The notes beneath the pieces are model-generated. The model made no database searches and was not told the DNA's origin. It was given only the letters and a program-made list of their open reading frames with translations. A DNA stretch of 64,000 bases. Origin: Acidimicrobiia bacterium (GTDB lineage Bacteria; Actinomycetota; Acidimicrobiia; Acidimicrobiales; Poriferisodalaceae). The stretch is from positions 62,001 through 126,000 of the forward strand of contig JAJECP010000032.1 in assembly GCA_022821985.1 (NCBI GenBank), in the 5' to 3' direction. Each line of letters starts with the position of its first letter. Position 1 is the first letter of the stretch. Shown here piece by piece: positions 10,697-19,857 of the stretch. Made by a program: the position numbers and the translations under genes.

Positions 10697-11314
10697 CTAC
10701 CCCGTGCGCACCTTGACCATGGCGGCGCGCAGCACCCGGCCGTCGAAGCGAAAGCCGCTGCGCAGCTCAGCTGTCACCACTTGACGGGCGCCGTCGGCAT
10801 GGGCCAGCGCATCGGCATCGTCTGGCTCCGCGGCGGCCGTAGAGTCTGCATCGGAGGCGTCAGCGTCTTCGTCCGGCGCCGGAGTGGCGGGCGCTTGCTC
10901 GATCGTCACCGCCTCGTGCTGGGTGGGATCGAACGGCTCCCCGACGGCGTCGATGCGTTCGAGCCCCGCTTTGCCCAACGCCACCATGAGCGACTGGCCC
11001 ACGGCGGTCACTTCGCTGTGTCCCTGGGCAACGGCGGCGTCGCACCCGTCGAGCACCGGCAGCAGCGACTCGACCAAGCGGCTGACGCCGGCAGACACCT
11101 GCTGACGCCGCTCCGCTTCGACTCGCTTCCGGTAGTTCTGGAACTCCGCCCGTTGGCGCTGCAGCTGGTCGAGGTAGTCGTCGCGCTCGGCGGTCACGGC
11201 GTCGAGCTGGGCCAGCAGATCAGCCGGCTCAGACCCTGGACCGTCCAGATCCGCTGGGCTCTCGCCGACTGCTTCCGCAGCCGCTGCATCGAGCTCGGTC
11301 TCGGTCTCGCTCAC
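10697..11314 (-). CDS. grpE: Nucleotide exchange factor GrpE
   Basis: GrpE releases ADP from DnaK. The 205-residue protein has an acidic N-terminus, the coiled coil with [19 protein letters not shown], and the C-terminal beta domain ([36 protein letters not shown]). The beta domain is interrupted by an acidic alanine/aspartate insert of about 35 residues ([11 protein letters not shown] and following), longer than in most homologues. Its ATG overlaps the dnaK stop by four bases. Confidence 0.93.
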   Translation of the reverse strand: MSETETELDAAAAEAVGESPADLDGPGSEPADLLAQLDAVTAERDDYLDQLQRQRAEFQNYRKRVEAERRQQVSAGVSRLVESLLPVLDGCDAAVAQGHSEVTAVGQSLMVALGKAGLERIDAVGEPFDPTQHEAVTIEQAPATPAPDEDADASDADSTAAAEPDDADALAHADGARQVVTAELRSGFRFDGRVLRAAMVKVRTG

Positions 11315-13128
11315 TTCTCCTCGTCCACGATCTCCGCGTCGACGACATCGTCGTCAGAACCGGCGCCATCAGCATCAGTCGCGGTGTTCGCGGCCGCAGA
11401 CTCGTACAGCTTCTGGCTGAACGCGCTGCTGGCCGCAGCGAGCGTCTCGGTGGCCGAGCGGATGGCGTCGAGATCGTCGCTCTCGAGTGCCTCGCTGGCA
11501 GCCGCCAAGGCGGATTCCACAGGCTCCTTGTCGTCGGCGGAGACGCTGTCGCCTTGCTCATCGAGCAGCTTGCGGGTCTGGTACACGAGCGTGTCCGCGT
11601 TGTTGCGGATCTCGGCCTCCTCCCGCCGGCGGGCGTCCTCCGCGGCATGCGCCTCGGCATCGGAGACCATCCTCTCGATCTCCTCGGGCGACATGGCCGA
11701 CTGCCCGGTGATGGTGATCGACTGCTCCTTGCCGGTCGCGCTGTCCTTCGCGGACACGTGGACGATGCCGTTGGCATCGATGTCGAACGCCACCTCGATC
11801 TGCGGGACGCCTCGCGGCGCCGGCGGCAGGCCGACCAGCTGGAACTTGCCCAGTGTCTTGTTGCCGGCCGCCATTTCCCGCTCGCCCTGCAGCACGTGGA
11901 TCTCCACGGAGGGCTGGCCGTCTTCGGCGGTGGTGAACATCTCCGACCGGCGCGTCGGGATCGTGGTGTTGCGATCGATGAGGCGCGTCATCACGCCGCC
12001 CTTGGTCTCGATGCCCAAGCTGAGCGGTGTGACATCCAGCAGCAGCACGTCGGTGACGTCGCCCTTGAGCACCCCGGCCTGGATGGCCGCGCCCACCGAG
12101 ACCACCTCGTCGGGATTCACGCCCTTGTGGGGTTCACGGCCGGTGAGCTCGGTCACCAGCTTCTGCACGGCGGGCATGCGCGTGGAGCCGCCCACCAGGA
12201 TCACGTGATCGATGTCGGACTTCGCGAGGCCCGCATCATTGATGGCCTGCTCGAACGGCGACCGGCAGCGCTTCAGCAGGTCGAACGTCAGCTCCTCGAA
12301 CTTGGACCGGCTCAGCTCGTAGTCGAGGTGGAGGGGGCCGCTGTCGGTTGCCGTGATGAACGGCAGGTTGATCTGGGTGGTTTGCTTGGACGACAGGTCC
12401 TTCTTGGCCTGCTCGGCCGCCTCCCGCAAACGCTGGCAGGCCATTGCGTCGCTGCTCAGGTCGACCCCATGGTCGCCCTTGAACGACGCCACCAGCCACG
12501 CGACCACAGCGGCGTCCCAGTCGTCGCCGCCAAGGTGAGTGTCACCGGCGGTGGACTTCACCTCGAAGACGCCGTCGCCGATCTCGAGCACAGACACGTC
12601 GAACGTGCCGCCGCCGAGGTCGAACACCAGGATCGTCTGGTCCTCGGTTTCCTTGTCGAGGCCGTACGCCAGCGCGGCGGCCGTGGGCTCGTTGATGATG
12701 CGCAGTACGTCGAGGCCGGCGATCTTTCCCGCCTCGGTCGTGGCGGTCCGCTGCGCGTCGTCGAAGTACGCCGGCACGGTGATGACCGCTTCGGTCACCG
12801 TGTCGCCGAGGTACTGCTCGGCGTCGAGCTTCAGCTTCTGCAGCACCCGGGCCGAGATCTCCTGCGGCGTGTAGTTCTTGTCATCGATGGACTTGCCCCA
12901 GGTGGTGCCCATGTGCCGCTTGACCGAGGCAATGGTGCGGTCGGGGTTTGTGACCGCCTGCCGCTTGGCGACCTCGCCGGTCAACACCTCACCATTGCGG
13001 GCAAACGCCACGACCGACGGGGTCGTGCGGTCGCCTTCGGCGTTGGCAATGACGGCGGGCTCGCCGCCCTCCATCGCAGCCACCACCGAGTTCGTGGTTC
13101 CGAGGTCAATTCCGACAGCCTTGGGCAT
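11311..13128 (-). CDS. dnaK: Chaperone DnaK (Hsp70)
   Basis: Central Hsp70 of the cytosol. The 605-residue protein shows the three Hsp70 signatures ([42 protein letters not shown]), the linker leading to [17 protein letters not shown], and a lid that ends in an acidic tail ([14 protein letters not shown]). It is the first gene of the operon, with a good ribosome site (AAGGAAAGG) eight or so bases before the ATG and an HspR-like operator over its promoter. Confidence 0.97.
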   Translation of the reverse strand: MPKAVGIDLGTTNSVVAAMEGGEPAVIANAEGDRTTPSVVAFARNGEVLTGEVAKRQAVTNPDRTIASVKRHMGTTWGKSIDDKNYTPQEISARVLQKLKLDAEQYLGDTVTEAVITVPAYFDDAQRTATTEAGKIAGLDVLRIINEPTAAALAYGLDKETEDQTILVFDLGGGTFDVSVLEIGDGVFEVKSTAGDTHLGGDDWDAAVVAWLVASFKGDHGVDLSSDAMACQRLREAAEQAKKDLSSKQTTQINLPFITATDSGPLHLDYELSRSKFEELTFDLLKRCRSPFEQAINDAGLAKSDIDHVILVGGSTRMPAVQKLVTELTGREPHKGVNPDEVVSVGAAIQAGVLKGDVTDVLLLDVTPLSLGIETKGGVMTRLIDRNTTIPTRRSEMFTTAEDGQPSVEIHVLQGEREMAAGNKTLGKFQLVGLPPAPRGVPQIEVAFDIDANGIVHVSAKDSATGKEQSITITGQSAMSPEEIERMVSDAEAHAAEDARRREEAEIRNNADTLVYQTRKLLDEQGDSVSADDKEPVESALAAASEALESDDLDAIRSATETLAAASSAFSQKLYESAAANTATDADGAGSDDDVVDAEIVDEEK

Positions 13129-13196
13129 CGCTGTGCCTTTCCTTGTGTGGTATCCCGGCCCAAACCGGCCAAGAATGCAGATTGGTAGTGGAGATA

Positions 13197-13228
13197 AGCA
13201 TATAAGTTGAGTGTCTTACTAGCAACTT
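13197..13228 (-). promoter_or_regulatory. dnaK operon promoter overlapped by HAIR-like HspR operator
   Basis: On the minus strand TTGCTA (13220-13225) and TATGCT (13197-13202) are 17 bases apart and form a plausible -35/-10 pair upstream of dnaK. Overlapping the -35 is GTTGAGT-N7-TAGCAAC (13206-13226), which keeps the HAIR spacing and most of its first arm; the wider AAGTTG...CAACTT repeat (13204-13228) is exact. A repressor bound here would cover the -35, as known for HspR. The promoter hexamers are inference. Confidence 0.5.
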
Positions 13229-13292
13229 CTCTGAGTCATGCTACCGGTACTGCCGCACAAGCGTCATAGCAGCCGAGGCGGCAGGAGACTCT

Positions 13293-13330
13293 GCGACGTT
13301 GCGACCAGCCGGATCGCTGGTCGCTGAGGG
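13293..13330 (+). repeat. 38-bp hairpin repeat, copy 1 (upstream of gpmA)
   Basis: These 38 bases recur exactly at 14169-14206, so the two copies flank gpmA in the same orientation, with weaker similarity extending outward to about 60-85 bases. The core is a perfect hairpin, GCGACCAGC-CGGATC-GCTGGTCGC (13301-13324). This copy lies in the divergent dnaK/gpmA leader region, where a terminator would be unexpected, so it may be a REP-like element. Confidence 0.7.
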
Positions 13331-13393
13331 TCCTGGCGCCTCTGCTGCGGGCCCACAACTGACCACGACCGTGGCGGGCTACCGTGCAGGCCC

Positions 13394-14116
13394 ATGCCAT
13401 CGTCAGGCGACACGCACACCCTCGTGCTCCTGCGCCACGGCCAGAGCGCCTGGAATCTCGAGAACCGCTTCACCGGCTGGTGGGACGTCGGGCTGACTGA
13501 CGACGGGCAGGCGGAAGCCCACGCCGCCGGCGCCACCCTCCTCGCTGCAGGCATCGCACCCGACGTCGTGCACACATCGCTCCTTCGGCGTGCCATCCAG
13601 ACCGCCAACGCGACGCTCGACGCGATGGGCCGGAGCTGGCTGCCGGTACGGCGGCACTGGCGTCTCAACGAACGGCACTACGGCGCGCTCACCGGTCTGA
13701 ACAAGGCGGAGATGGCCGAACGGCACGGCACCGAACAAGTCCATCTCTGGCGGCGCAGCTATGACGTGCCTCCCCCGCCGATGCCCCCAGACCACGAGTT
13801 CGACGTCGCCAGCGACCCGCGCTACGCAGGCTTGGCCGCCGGCGAGGTGCCGCGCGGCGAGTGCCTAGCCGACGTCGTGCAGCGCATGCTGCCCTACTGG
13901 CATGACGGCATCGTCGGCGATCTGCGAGCCGGCGCGACCGTGTTGGTCGCCGCGCACGGCAACAGCCTGCGGGCGCTCGTGAAGCATCTCGACGGCATCG
14001 GCGACAGCGAGATCGCCCAGCTCAACATCCCCACCGGCATACCCCTCGTCTACGAACTCGACGCCGACCTGCAAGTAACAACGCAGTGCCCAGTAGAAAC
14101 CCGCTACCTCCGCTGA
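13394..14116 (+). CDS. gpmA: 2,3-bisphosphoglycerate-dependent phosphoglycerate mutase
   Basis: Interconverts 3- and 2-phosphoglycerate in glycolysis and gluconeogenesis. The 240-residue histidine phosphatase-fold protein has the [20 protein letters not shown] phosphohistidine motif, the RAIQTA loop, [12 protein letters not shown] and [15 protein letters not shown]. Length is normal. It is a single gene flanked by two copies of a 38-base hairpin repeat, and it converges on the PII gene. Confidence 0.95.
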   Translation: MPSSGDTHTLVLLRHGQSAWNLENRFTGWWDVGLTDDGQAEAHAAGATLLAAGIAPDVVHTSLLRRAIQTANATLDAMGRSWLPVRRHWRLNERHYGALTGLNKAEMAERHGTEQVHLWRRSYDVPPPPMPPDHEFDVASDPRYAGLAAGEVPRGECLADVVQRMLPYWHDGIVGDLRAGATVLVAAHGNSLRALVKHLDGIGDSEIAQLNIPTGIPLVYELDADLQVTTQCPVETRYLR

Positions 14117-14168
14117 GTATCGCCTAAAGCGCACCAGACGAATAGCGGCAAGGGCGGCGGTGAACTCG

Positions 14169-14206
14169 GCGACGTTGCGACCAGCCGGATCGCTGGTCGC
14201 TGAGGG
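14169..14206 (+). repeat. 38-bp hairpin repeat, copy 2 (gpmA/PII convergent gap)
   Basis: Exact second copy of the repeat at 13293-13330. The hairpin GCGACCAGC-CGGATC-GCTGGTCGC spans 14177-14200 and is followed by a second short stem (GAGGGC...GCCCTC). Because it lies between the ends of two convergent genes it could act as a bidirectional terminator, although there is no T-run. Confidence 0.65.
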
Positions 14207-14251
14207 CACTGCCGCCCTCGCCGCGGGCACACAGTTCAGCGCGCCTTCCGG

Positions 14252-14605
14252 CTAGAGAGCGTCGATGCCGCGCTCACCAGTGCGAATACGCACAACGCTG
14301 TTGACGGCAGTGACCCACACTTTGCCATCGCCAATCCGCTCAGTACGCGTGGATTCGACTATGGCATCCACCACCCGCTCCGCCAGCTCGGTCGCCACCA
14401 GCACCTCGATGCGAACCTTCGGAATGAAGTCCACGTGGTACTCGGTGCCCCGGTACGTCTCGGTGTGGCCGCCCTGACGGCCGAATCCCCGTACCTCCGA
14501 TGCGGTGAGCCCGGTGATGTCGAGATCCCGCAGCGCCTCGAGCACCATCTCGAGCCGGTGCGGCTTGATGACCGCTGTCACCATCGCAACCGAGGCCTCA
14601 ACCAT
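14252..14605 (-). CDS. glnB: Nitrogen regulatory protein PII
   Basis: PII senses 2-oxoglutarate and ATP/ADP and controls nitrogen metabolism through its T-loop. The 117-residue protein has VTAVIKPHRLEMVLEAL at its start, the T-loop GGHTETYRGTEYHVDF with the tyrosine that is uridylylated or adenylylated in homologues, and the C-terminal signature GDGKVWVTAVNSVVRIRTGE. I chose the ATG at 14605 because GGGAGG lies seven bases upstream. No amtB or glnD is adjacent, so the GlnB versus GlnK assignment is open. Confidence 0.92.
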   Translation of the reverse strand: MVEASVAMVTAVIKPHRLEMVLEALRDLDITGLTASEVRGFGRQGGHTETYRGTEYHVDFIPKVRIEVLVATELAERVVDAIVESTRTERIGDGKVWVTAVNSVVRIRTGERGIDAL

Positions 14606-14790
14606 TGCGCCCTCCCGACTCAGCCTCTGTAGCGTCGCACGCCGCAGGGCCGATTGCACGCAACTTGCCCGTCTGGCGGGCGGCGGGCGCTAGTCTCTGG
14701 CGCGTCTTGGGGGCCGGGCGCGTGCTACGGTCCGGCGCTTGTGGGCCAGCCAGCCCCGGCGCAACAGCCCACGGCGGCAAGGAGCGGGAT

Positions 14791-15222
14791 ATGTCGGTAG
14801 CGAATCGTGCGGAGAGTCTTCGTGAAGTTGATCTGTTCTCCGACTGCAGCAAGAAGGAACTCCAGCACATCGCACGCAGGGCCGAGCAAATCGATTTCAC
14901 GGCCGGCGACAACATCGTGGAGGAAGGCAGCGGCGGTCCAACGGCCGGCTACGCCTTCGTGATCGTGCACGGCACCGCAGTCGTGCGGCGCAACGGGCGC
15001 AAGGTCGCCGAGATCGGCCCGGGCGAGTCCATCGGCGAGATGTCGCTGTTCGACGATGGCCCGCGCACCGCGTCGGTGGTTGCCGCTACCGACATGGAGA
15101 CGATCATGCTGTCGCGGCGGGAGCTGAAGGGCATCATCGACAGCACCCCGTCGGTGGCGCACAAGCTGCTGTCAGAGCTGGCAGCTCGCCTGCGCAAGGC
15201 CAACCGCAAGCTCTACGGCTGA
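14791..15222 (+). CDS. Cyclic-nucleotide-binding domain protein
   Basis: A 143-residue protein made of a single cNMP-binding beta-barrel (FSDCSKKELQHIARRAEQIDFTAGDNIVEEG, then GPGESIGEMSLFDDGPRTASVVAATD, the phosphate-binding cassette) and a short C-terminal helix. There is no helix-turn-helix, so it is not a complete Crp/FNR regulator and may be a regulatory subunit or a stand-alone sensor. The start is the ATG after AAGGAG. It lies just upstream of, and in line with, the EtfD-like oxidoreductase gene, 85 bases away. Partner and ligand are unknown. Confidence 0.85.
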   Translation: MSVANRAESLREVDLFSDCSKKELQHIARRAEQIDFTAGDNIVEEGSGGPTAGYAFVIVHGTAVVRRNGRKVAEIGPGESIGEMSLFDDGPRTASVVAATDMETIMLSRRELKGIIDSTPSVAHKLLSELAARLRKANRKLYG

Positions 15223-15307
15223 ACCGCTCGCGGCATCGTGAGCCCGCGGGCGCCGTTGGCGTTCGAGGCTCCCGGGTGTCGCAGGGCCGTCAGCTAACTT
15301 CGCCAGC

Positions 15308-17485
15308 GTGAGCAAGCCGCCTCTGCGACCGCACCAGCTCGTGCTGGGCATCGGTATCGCATTCGCGGCGATCACCGCTGCCTCGGGCATCGCCGCGGCG
15401 GCGTTCGGTTTCCACGAAGACACCGACGCCGCGCATCGAGAAGTGTTCGGCAATGTGCCGGGCGGGGTCAAGTTCGCGTTCTACGCCTTGACGTGCGTGC
15501 TGATCGTCTACGGAGCATGGAACTTCGCCCAGCGCACGCGTAACTGGCAGCGGGGAGCGCCCGATCGACGCTCCACCACTGCGTCCAACGCCCGCCGGCG
15601 ACTGCACGATTACCGCGGCGGTGTGCTCATGCGGACACTGCTGCGCGACCCGGCCGCCGGCGTGATGCACGCACTGCTCTACTACGGCTTCCTGGTGCTG
15701 CTGGCGGTCACCACCACGCTCGAGATCAACCACCAGCTGCCGACGGCTGCGAAGTTCCTCGTCGGACCCACCTACCAGGGCTTCAGCTTCGTCGGTGATC
15801 TGGCGGGAGTGATCTTCCTGGCCGGAGCGGTCTGGGCGATCGTGCGCCGGTATGCCGCGCGCCCGTACCGCATCCGGATCAAGTCGCGGCCAGAGCACAT
15901 GGTCATCTTGGTCGTGCTCGCCGCGCTGGGTGCCACCGGGTTCGTGGCCGAGGCCATGCGCATTGTGATCGACGGACGGCCCGCATACGAGCAGTGGTCA
16001 TTCATCGGCTATCCGCTGTCGGCCGCGTTCGACGGTCTCGCCAACATCCGCGGCTGGCACCAGGTGTGGTGGATCGCCCACGTGGGCTGCTTCATGGCCT
16101 TCCTGGTGATGCTGCCCATCACCATGCTGCGGCACATGTTCACCTCGCCGCTCAACATGTACCTGCGCGATCGCGAGCGGCCCAAGGGCGCCATGCGGAT
16201 GGTGCCCGACCTGATGGAGGCCGACGACATCGAGACCATCGGCGTGTCGCTGGTGAACGAGTTCACCTGGAAGCAGCTGCTCGACACCGATGCCTGCACC
16301 ATGTGCGGCCGCTGCACCGCGGTGTGCCCGGCCCATGCCACGGGCAAGCCGCTCGATCCCCGCGAGATCGTGCTGAAGACCGGCGAGATCATGGCCGCGA
16401 CCGGGGAGCACGGCGGGGTGACGCCGCCGATTGGCACCGATGCCGAGATCACCGTGACGGCGGACTCGGTGTTCGAGCGGATCACCCATGAAGAGCTCTG
16501 GGCATGCACGACCTGCAAGGCGTGCGACGAGAACTGCCCGGTCAACATCGAGATCCTCGACAAGATCCTCGACATGCGTCGCTACCTGACGCTGATGGAG
16601 AGCGAGTTTCCCGCCGAGCTGGGCGGCGCGTTCCGGGGCATGGAGAACAACGCCAACCCCTGGAACCTCAACAACGGCGAGCGGGCCGACTGGGCCGACG
16701 GCCTCGATGTGGAGGTGGTCGACGCCGATGACCCGTTCGATCACGAGTACCTCTACTGGGTGGGCTGTGCCGGCTCGTTCGACGACAAGAACCGCCGGGT
16801 GTCAGTAGCCACGGCGAAGCTGTTGCAGCGCGCCGGGGTCGACTTCGCCATCCTGGGCCCGGGCGAGAACTGCACTGGCGACAGCGCGCGGCGCTCGGGC
16901 AACGAGTACCTGTTCCAGATGCTTGCGGCCGAGAACATCGCGGCGCTCAACGGCATGGGTGTCCGCAAGATCATCACCCAGTGCCCGCACTGCTTCAACA
17001 CACTGCGCAACGAGTACCCGCAGTACGGCGGGAACTGGGAGGTCATCCACCATGCCCAGTTCCTCGAACAGCTTGTGGCCGACGGGCGTTTGGATCTCTC
17101 CGAGGCACGGTTGGACGAGCGGGTCGTGTACCACGACTCGTGCTACCTGGGCCGCCACAACGACGTGTACCTGGCGCCGCGCAATGTCATCGGCAGCCTC
17201 GGCGGCGTGGAGATCGTGGAGGCCCCCCGCAACGGCACCAAGGGCATGTGTTGCGGGGCCGGCGGGGCGCGCATGTGGATGGAGGAGACCATCGGCACCA
17301 AGGTGAACGACGAGCGCTCACGCGAGCTGCTCGACACCGGCGCCGACCGCATCGCCACGGCGTGCCCGTTCTGCTTCATCATGATCGACGACGGCGTAAA
17401 GGGCCATGGCGTCGAGGACGACGACGTCAAGGTGGCCGACATCTCCATCCACCTCATCGACGCCCTCGAAGCCGCCGACGACTGA
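15308..17485 (+). CDS. Membrane Fe-S oxidoreductase, EtfD/FadF-like (HdrD-related)
   Basis: This 725-residue protein has an N-terminal membrane part with about six hydrophobic helices (residues 10-290), a dicluster ferredoxin domain (CTMCGRCTAVCP and CTTCKACDENCP), and two C-terminal CCG domains (CPHCFNTLRNEYP, CCGAGGARMWME, ACPFCFIM). This order matches the membrane ETF:menaquinone oxidoreductases called EtfD in mycobacteria and FadF in Bacillus, which take electrons from fatty-acid oxidation. That role is inferred from architecture; no etfAB genes are adjacent. The start is a GTG. Confidence 0.8.
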   Translation: MSKPPLRPHQLVLGIGIAFAAITAASGIAAAAFGFHEDTDAAHREVFGNVPGGVKFAFYALTCVLIVYGAWNFAQRTRNWQRGAPDRRSTTASNARRRLHDYRGGVLMRTLLRDPAAGVMHALLYYGFLVLLAVTTTLEINHQLPTAAKFLVGPTYQGFSFVGDLAGVIFLAGAVWAIVRRYAARPYRIRIKSRPEHMVILVVLAALGATGFVAEAMRIVIDGRPAYEQWSFIGYPLSAAFDGLANIRGWHQVWWIAHVGCFMAFLVMLPITMLRHMFTSPLNMYLRDRERPKGAMRMVPDLMEADDIETIGVSLVNEFTWKQLLDTDACTMCGRCTAVCPAHATGKPLDPREIVLKTGEIMAATGEHGGVTPPIGTDAEITVTADSVFERITHEELWACTTCKACDENCPVNIEILDKILDMRRYLTLMESEFPAELGGAFRGMENNANPWNLNNGERADWADGLDVEVVDADDPFDHEYLYWVGCAGSFDDKNRRVSVATAKLLQRAGVDFAILGPGENCTGDSARRSGNEYLFQMLAAENIAALNGMGVRKIITQCPHCFNTLRNEYPQYGGNWEVIHHAQFLEQLVADGRLDLSEARLDERVVYHDSCYLGRHNDVYLAPRNVIGSLGGVEIVEAPRNGTKGMCCGAGGARMWMEETIGTKVNDERSRELLDTGADRIATACPFCFIMIDDGVKGHGVEDDDVKVADISIHLIDALEAADD

Positions 17486-17493
17486 GCCGCCGG

Positions 17494-18810
17494 TCAGCGG
17501 CGATATTCGTAGACGACGTTGGCTGCGGCAGCGGCCGGATCGGTGGGGTCGTCGTGGCGGTAGACGGCGAAGCGAGCAGCTCCGCAGTCGCCGAAGACAT
17601 CGCAGGCGAGCGTGCCGGTGAGACCGCCATAGCCCTCGACTGCGGACAGATGGCTGCGCAACGCTGCGCGGTCGATGACAAGCACGTCGCCGTCGAGATG
17701 TGAGGCGCTTTCGATGGCATCCAGCAGCAGTGTCGTGGCGTCGTAGGCCTGCGGCCAGAACGACCCGGCGGACACGTCGCCGATGTCTGCGGTGATGCGA
17801 TCCAGCACGTCGGCCACGCCGCGGCCGGTGGACTCGTTGAAGTCGTCAGGGTGGCGCACGTCACGACCGGCCAGATACAGACCCGCAGACCGGGGCTCGC
17901 CCAGGTAGGGGCTGGCGAAGAAATCCGACGTCACCACCAGCGACACGCCCTCGCCGAAGTCGTCGGCGCGCTGGTGCGCCAAGACATTGTTCGCCTCGTC
18001 GGGGAAGAGCGTCACGACGACCGCCTCGGGCTCGCCGTCGGCGATGGCATTCCATGTCGCCGCATGGCTCGCGGCCTGGCGGTGAATGCTCTCCGAGGCT
18101 GTGACCGTTCCCCCGAGCTCGGTGAATGCCGCAGCGAATGCGGTCGCCAGCCCTTCGGTGTACGGGTCACCGTCGTGGATCGCTGCGGCCCGGCGACGGC
18201 CCTGTTCGACGAACAGGAAGTCGGCGATGGCCTCGCCGATATTCAGGTCGTTGTAGGCCGTGCGGTAGTAGCCGTCGTGCTGGTGCTCGCCCGGATTGCC
18301 GGCCAGGTCGGAGGTGAGCGACGGTGCGGTGTTCGACGGCGAGATCATCACCAGGCCCGCCTCGGTCAGCGGCGGCGCTGCCGCGATGGCCGCAACCGAG
18401 CACGACGTGCCGATCACGCCGATCACCTGCGTGTCCCGCAACACGGCGCGCGCAGCACGACGGCCTCCCGCCTCCGAGCACTCGCCGTCGAGTCCCCCGC
18501 CCAAATTCACCACGAACTCTCCGTGCAGCGGGCCGTAATCGCTCACGGCCATCTGCACCGCGAGGTACACCGGGGACTCGGTGTCGGCGGAACCGCTGAG
18601 CGCGCTGATCGAACGAATCTGCACGGCCTCGTCGGCTGCTACCCGCACTTCACCCGAAGCGCTGCCCGAGCTGCCGTCGTCGGGCGCTCCATCGCTGTTG
18701 CTCGAGCACGCGGCCGCGAGCACGGCGGCCGCCGCCACCAAGCCAAACCATCGAGTTATGCAGAGAGTGCATCTCACGGCCGACATCCTGCCACGGACCC
18801 CTCGGGCCAT
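17494..18810 (-). CDS. Branched-chain amino acid-type substrate-binding lipoprotein
   Basis: A 438-residue periplasmic-binding protein of the LivJ/Peripla_BP_6 fold. The N-terminus has a hydrophobic segment ending in the lipobox LAAAC (Cys35 from the first ATG, Cys27 from the ATG at residue 9), so it is probably a lipid-anchored solute receptor. Internal motifs such as VIGVIGTSCSVAAIAAAPPLTEAGLVMISPSNTAP resemble the ligand cleft of amino-acid receptors. No ABC permease or ATPase genes are adjacent, so it may serve a distant transporter or a sensory role. Its stop is only 8 bases from the convergent Fe-S oxidoreductase stop. Confidence 0.82.
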   Translation of the reverse strand: MARGVRGRMSAVRCTLCITRWFGLVAAAAVLAAACSSNSDGAPDDGSSGSASGEVRVAADEAVQIRSISALSGSADTESPVYLAVQMAVSDYGPLHGEFVVNLGGGLDGECSEAGGRRAARAVLRDTQVIGVIGTSCSVAAIAAAPPLTEAGLVMISPSNTAPSLTSDLAGNPGEHQHDGYYRTAYNDLNIGEAIADFLFVEQGRRRAAAIHDGDPYTEGLATAFAAAFTELGGTVTASESIHRQAASHAATWNAIADGEPEAVVVTLFPDEANNVLAHQRADDFGEGVSLVVTSDFFASPYLGEPRSAGLYLAGRDVRHPDDFNESTGRGVADVLDRITADIGDVSAGSFWPQAYDATTLLLDAIESASHLDGDVLVIDRAALRSHLSAVEGYGGLTGTLACDVFGDCGAARFAVYRHDDPTDPAAAAANVVYEYRR

Positions 18811-18893
18811 GGCTTCGCTCTGTGCTTCCCGCTCAGACTCCCGAGTCCCATGTGATTGGGCTCGCGGGCCGCTTGGGCCCGGGACTCAGCCTC
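18801..18893 (+). repeat. Dispersed intergenic repeat, copy R1
   Basis: This copy runs from CTCGGGCCATGGCTTCG to ACTCAGCCTC and abuts the dcd stop. It shares TTCCCGCTC, a GGGCCGCTTGGGCC-like core and the CTCAGCCTC end with copies at 23345-23460 and 31732-31802 (same orientation) and 54311-54366, 60165-60300 and 61703-61814 (opposite orientation). It is one of the more diverged copies. Confidence 0.55.
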
Positions 18894-19472
18894 CTACAGC
18901 ATGCGGCGGGAGCGGAAGTTCTCGTGGTAGCGGCTGGGGGTGGGGCCGCGCTGCCCGCGGTACTTGGATCCCAGCAGCTCGGCACCGTAGGGGTGCTCGG
19001 CCGGCGTAGTCATCTCCATGAAGCTGATCTGGCAGATCTTCATGCTCGGATACAGCGTGATCGGCAGGTTGGCCACGTTGGACAGCTCGAGGGTCAGGTA
19101 GCCGTCCCAGCCGGGGTCCACGAACCCGGCCGTCGTGTGGATGAGCAGGCCGAGACGCCCCAACGACGACTTGCCCTCGATGCGGCCGACCAGGTCGTCT
19201 GGCACGGCCACCCGTTCGAGCGTGGAGCCCAGCGCGAACTCGCCGGGGTGCAGGATGAACGCGTCGCCCGCCGCGACCTCCACCTCCTCGGTCAGGTCGG
19301 TCTGGTCCTCGATGACGTCGATGACTCGACGGGTGTGGTTGCGGAAAACCCGGAAGGTGGCATCCAGCCGCAGATCTACCGATGACGGCTGCACTGCTGC
19401 GTCGCCCAGCGGCTCAATGACGATGCGGCCCTTCTCGAGCGCTTCACGGATGCTCCGGTCCGACAGGATCAC
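18894..19472 (-). CDS. dcd: dCTP deaminase (possibly bifunctional with dUTPase)
   Basis: Converts dCTP to dUTP; in some actinobacteria the enzyme also hydrolyses it to dUMP. The 192-residue protein has the family motifs MILSDRSIREAL, PSSVDLRL, the substrate loop GKSSLGRLGLLIHTTAGFVDPGWDG and ICQISF. The catalytic region includes LTLELSN. Sequence alone does not settle mono- versus bifunctionality. The gene is divergent from tRNA-Gly. Confidence 0.94.
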   Translation of the reverse strand: MILSDRSIREALEKGRIVIEPLGDAAVQPSSVDLRLDATFRVFRNHTRRVIDVIEDQTDLTEEVEVAAGDAFILHPGEFALGSTLERVAVPDDLVGRIEGKSSLGRLGLLIHTTAGFVDPGWDGYLTLELSNVANLPITLYPSMKICQISFMEMTTPAEHPYGAELLGSKYRGQRGPTPSRYHENFRSRRML

Positions 19473-19512
19473 CTCGGCTCCTTTCCGTCTGAATAGGCTC
19501 CGGCCTCATTCC

Positions 19513-19583
19513 GCGGGTGTAGTTCAATGGCAGAACTTCAGCTTCCCAAGCTGATAACGGGGGTTCGATTCCCCTCACCCGCT
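19513..19583 (+). tRNA. tRNA-Gly (anticodon CCC)
   Basis: A 71-base cloverleaf. The acceptor stem GCGGGTG pairs with CACCCGC, the anticodon stem TCAGC/GCTGA encloses the loop TTCCCAA with anticodon CCC, and the T arm is GGGGG-TTCGATT-CCCCT. The discriminator base is T and CCA is not encoded, so the tRNA needs the CCA transferase present at 25.2 kb. It reads GGG codons. Confidence 0.93.
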
Positions 19584-19587
19584 CAAC

Positions 19588-19854
19588 TCACCCCGCCAGC
19601 AGCGTCGCGAGCGCCCAGATAGCTGCGACCAGTCCTACGAGTGCGAGCGGTACCGCCCGCCGTGCCGACGCCCGCACCGGCTCTCCCCCACCGCCGTCAC
19701 GCCGCGGGCGCACCATGGCCGCCACGTTGCCCACCAGCAGCGCGCCGCCCACTGCCAGCACGAGGTACGGGATGAGATCGTCGCCGAGGAACATCGTGCC
19801 GCCGCCGTCGGCGGCCAGCATGTGGGCGGCACTCAAGAAGCAGTCCTCGGCCAT
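19588..19854 (-). CDS. Small two-helix membrane protein downstream of dnaB
   Basis: An 88-residue reading frame starting three bases after the dnaB stop. It has two hydrophobic segments (LIPYLVLAVGGALLVGNVAAMV and VPLALVGLVAAIWALATLLAG) joined by an arginine/glycine-rich loop, so it is probably an integral membrane protein. The true start could be a later methionine (residue 12 or 21). I do not recognise the family. Tight linkage to dnaB and membrane-protein composition support it being real. Confidence 0.6.
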   Translation of the reverse strand: MAEDCFLSAAHMLAADGGGTMFLGDDLIPYLVLAVGGALLVGNVAAMVRPRRDGGGGEPVRASARRAVPLALVGLVAAIWALATLLAG

Positions 19855-19857
19855 CGG

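Noticed and set aside
9248-12208. A 986-codon plus-strand open frame
   Set aside because: It is antisense to hspR, dnaJ, grpE and dnaK, has histidine/arginine/glycine-biased composition without domains, and arises from high GC.
11554-13188. A 544-codon plus-strand open frame
   Set aside because: Antisense to dnaK; composition rich in histidine, leucine and glutamine typical of reverse-strand high-GC frames.
14605-14790. Longer N-terminus for the cyclic-nucleotide-binding protein
   Set aside because: The upstream 62 codons overlap the PII promoter/leader region and have no homology; AAGGAG before 14791 marks the real start.
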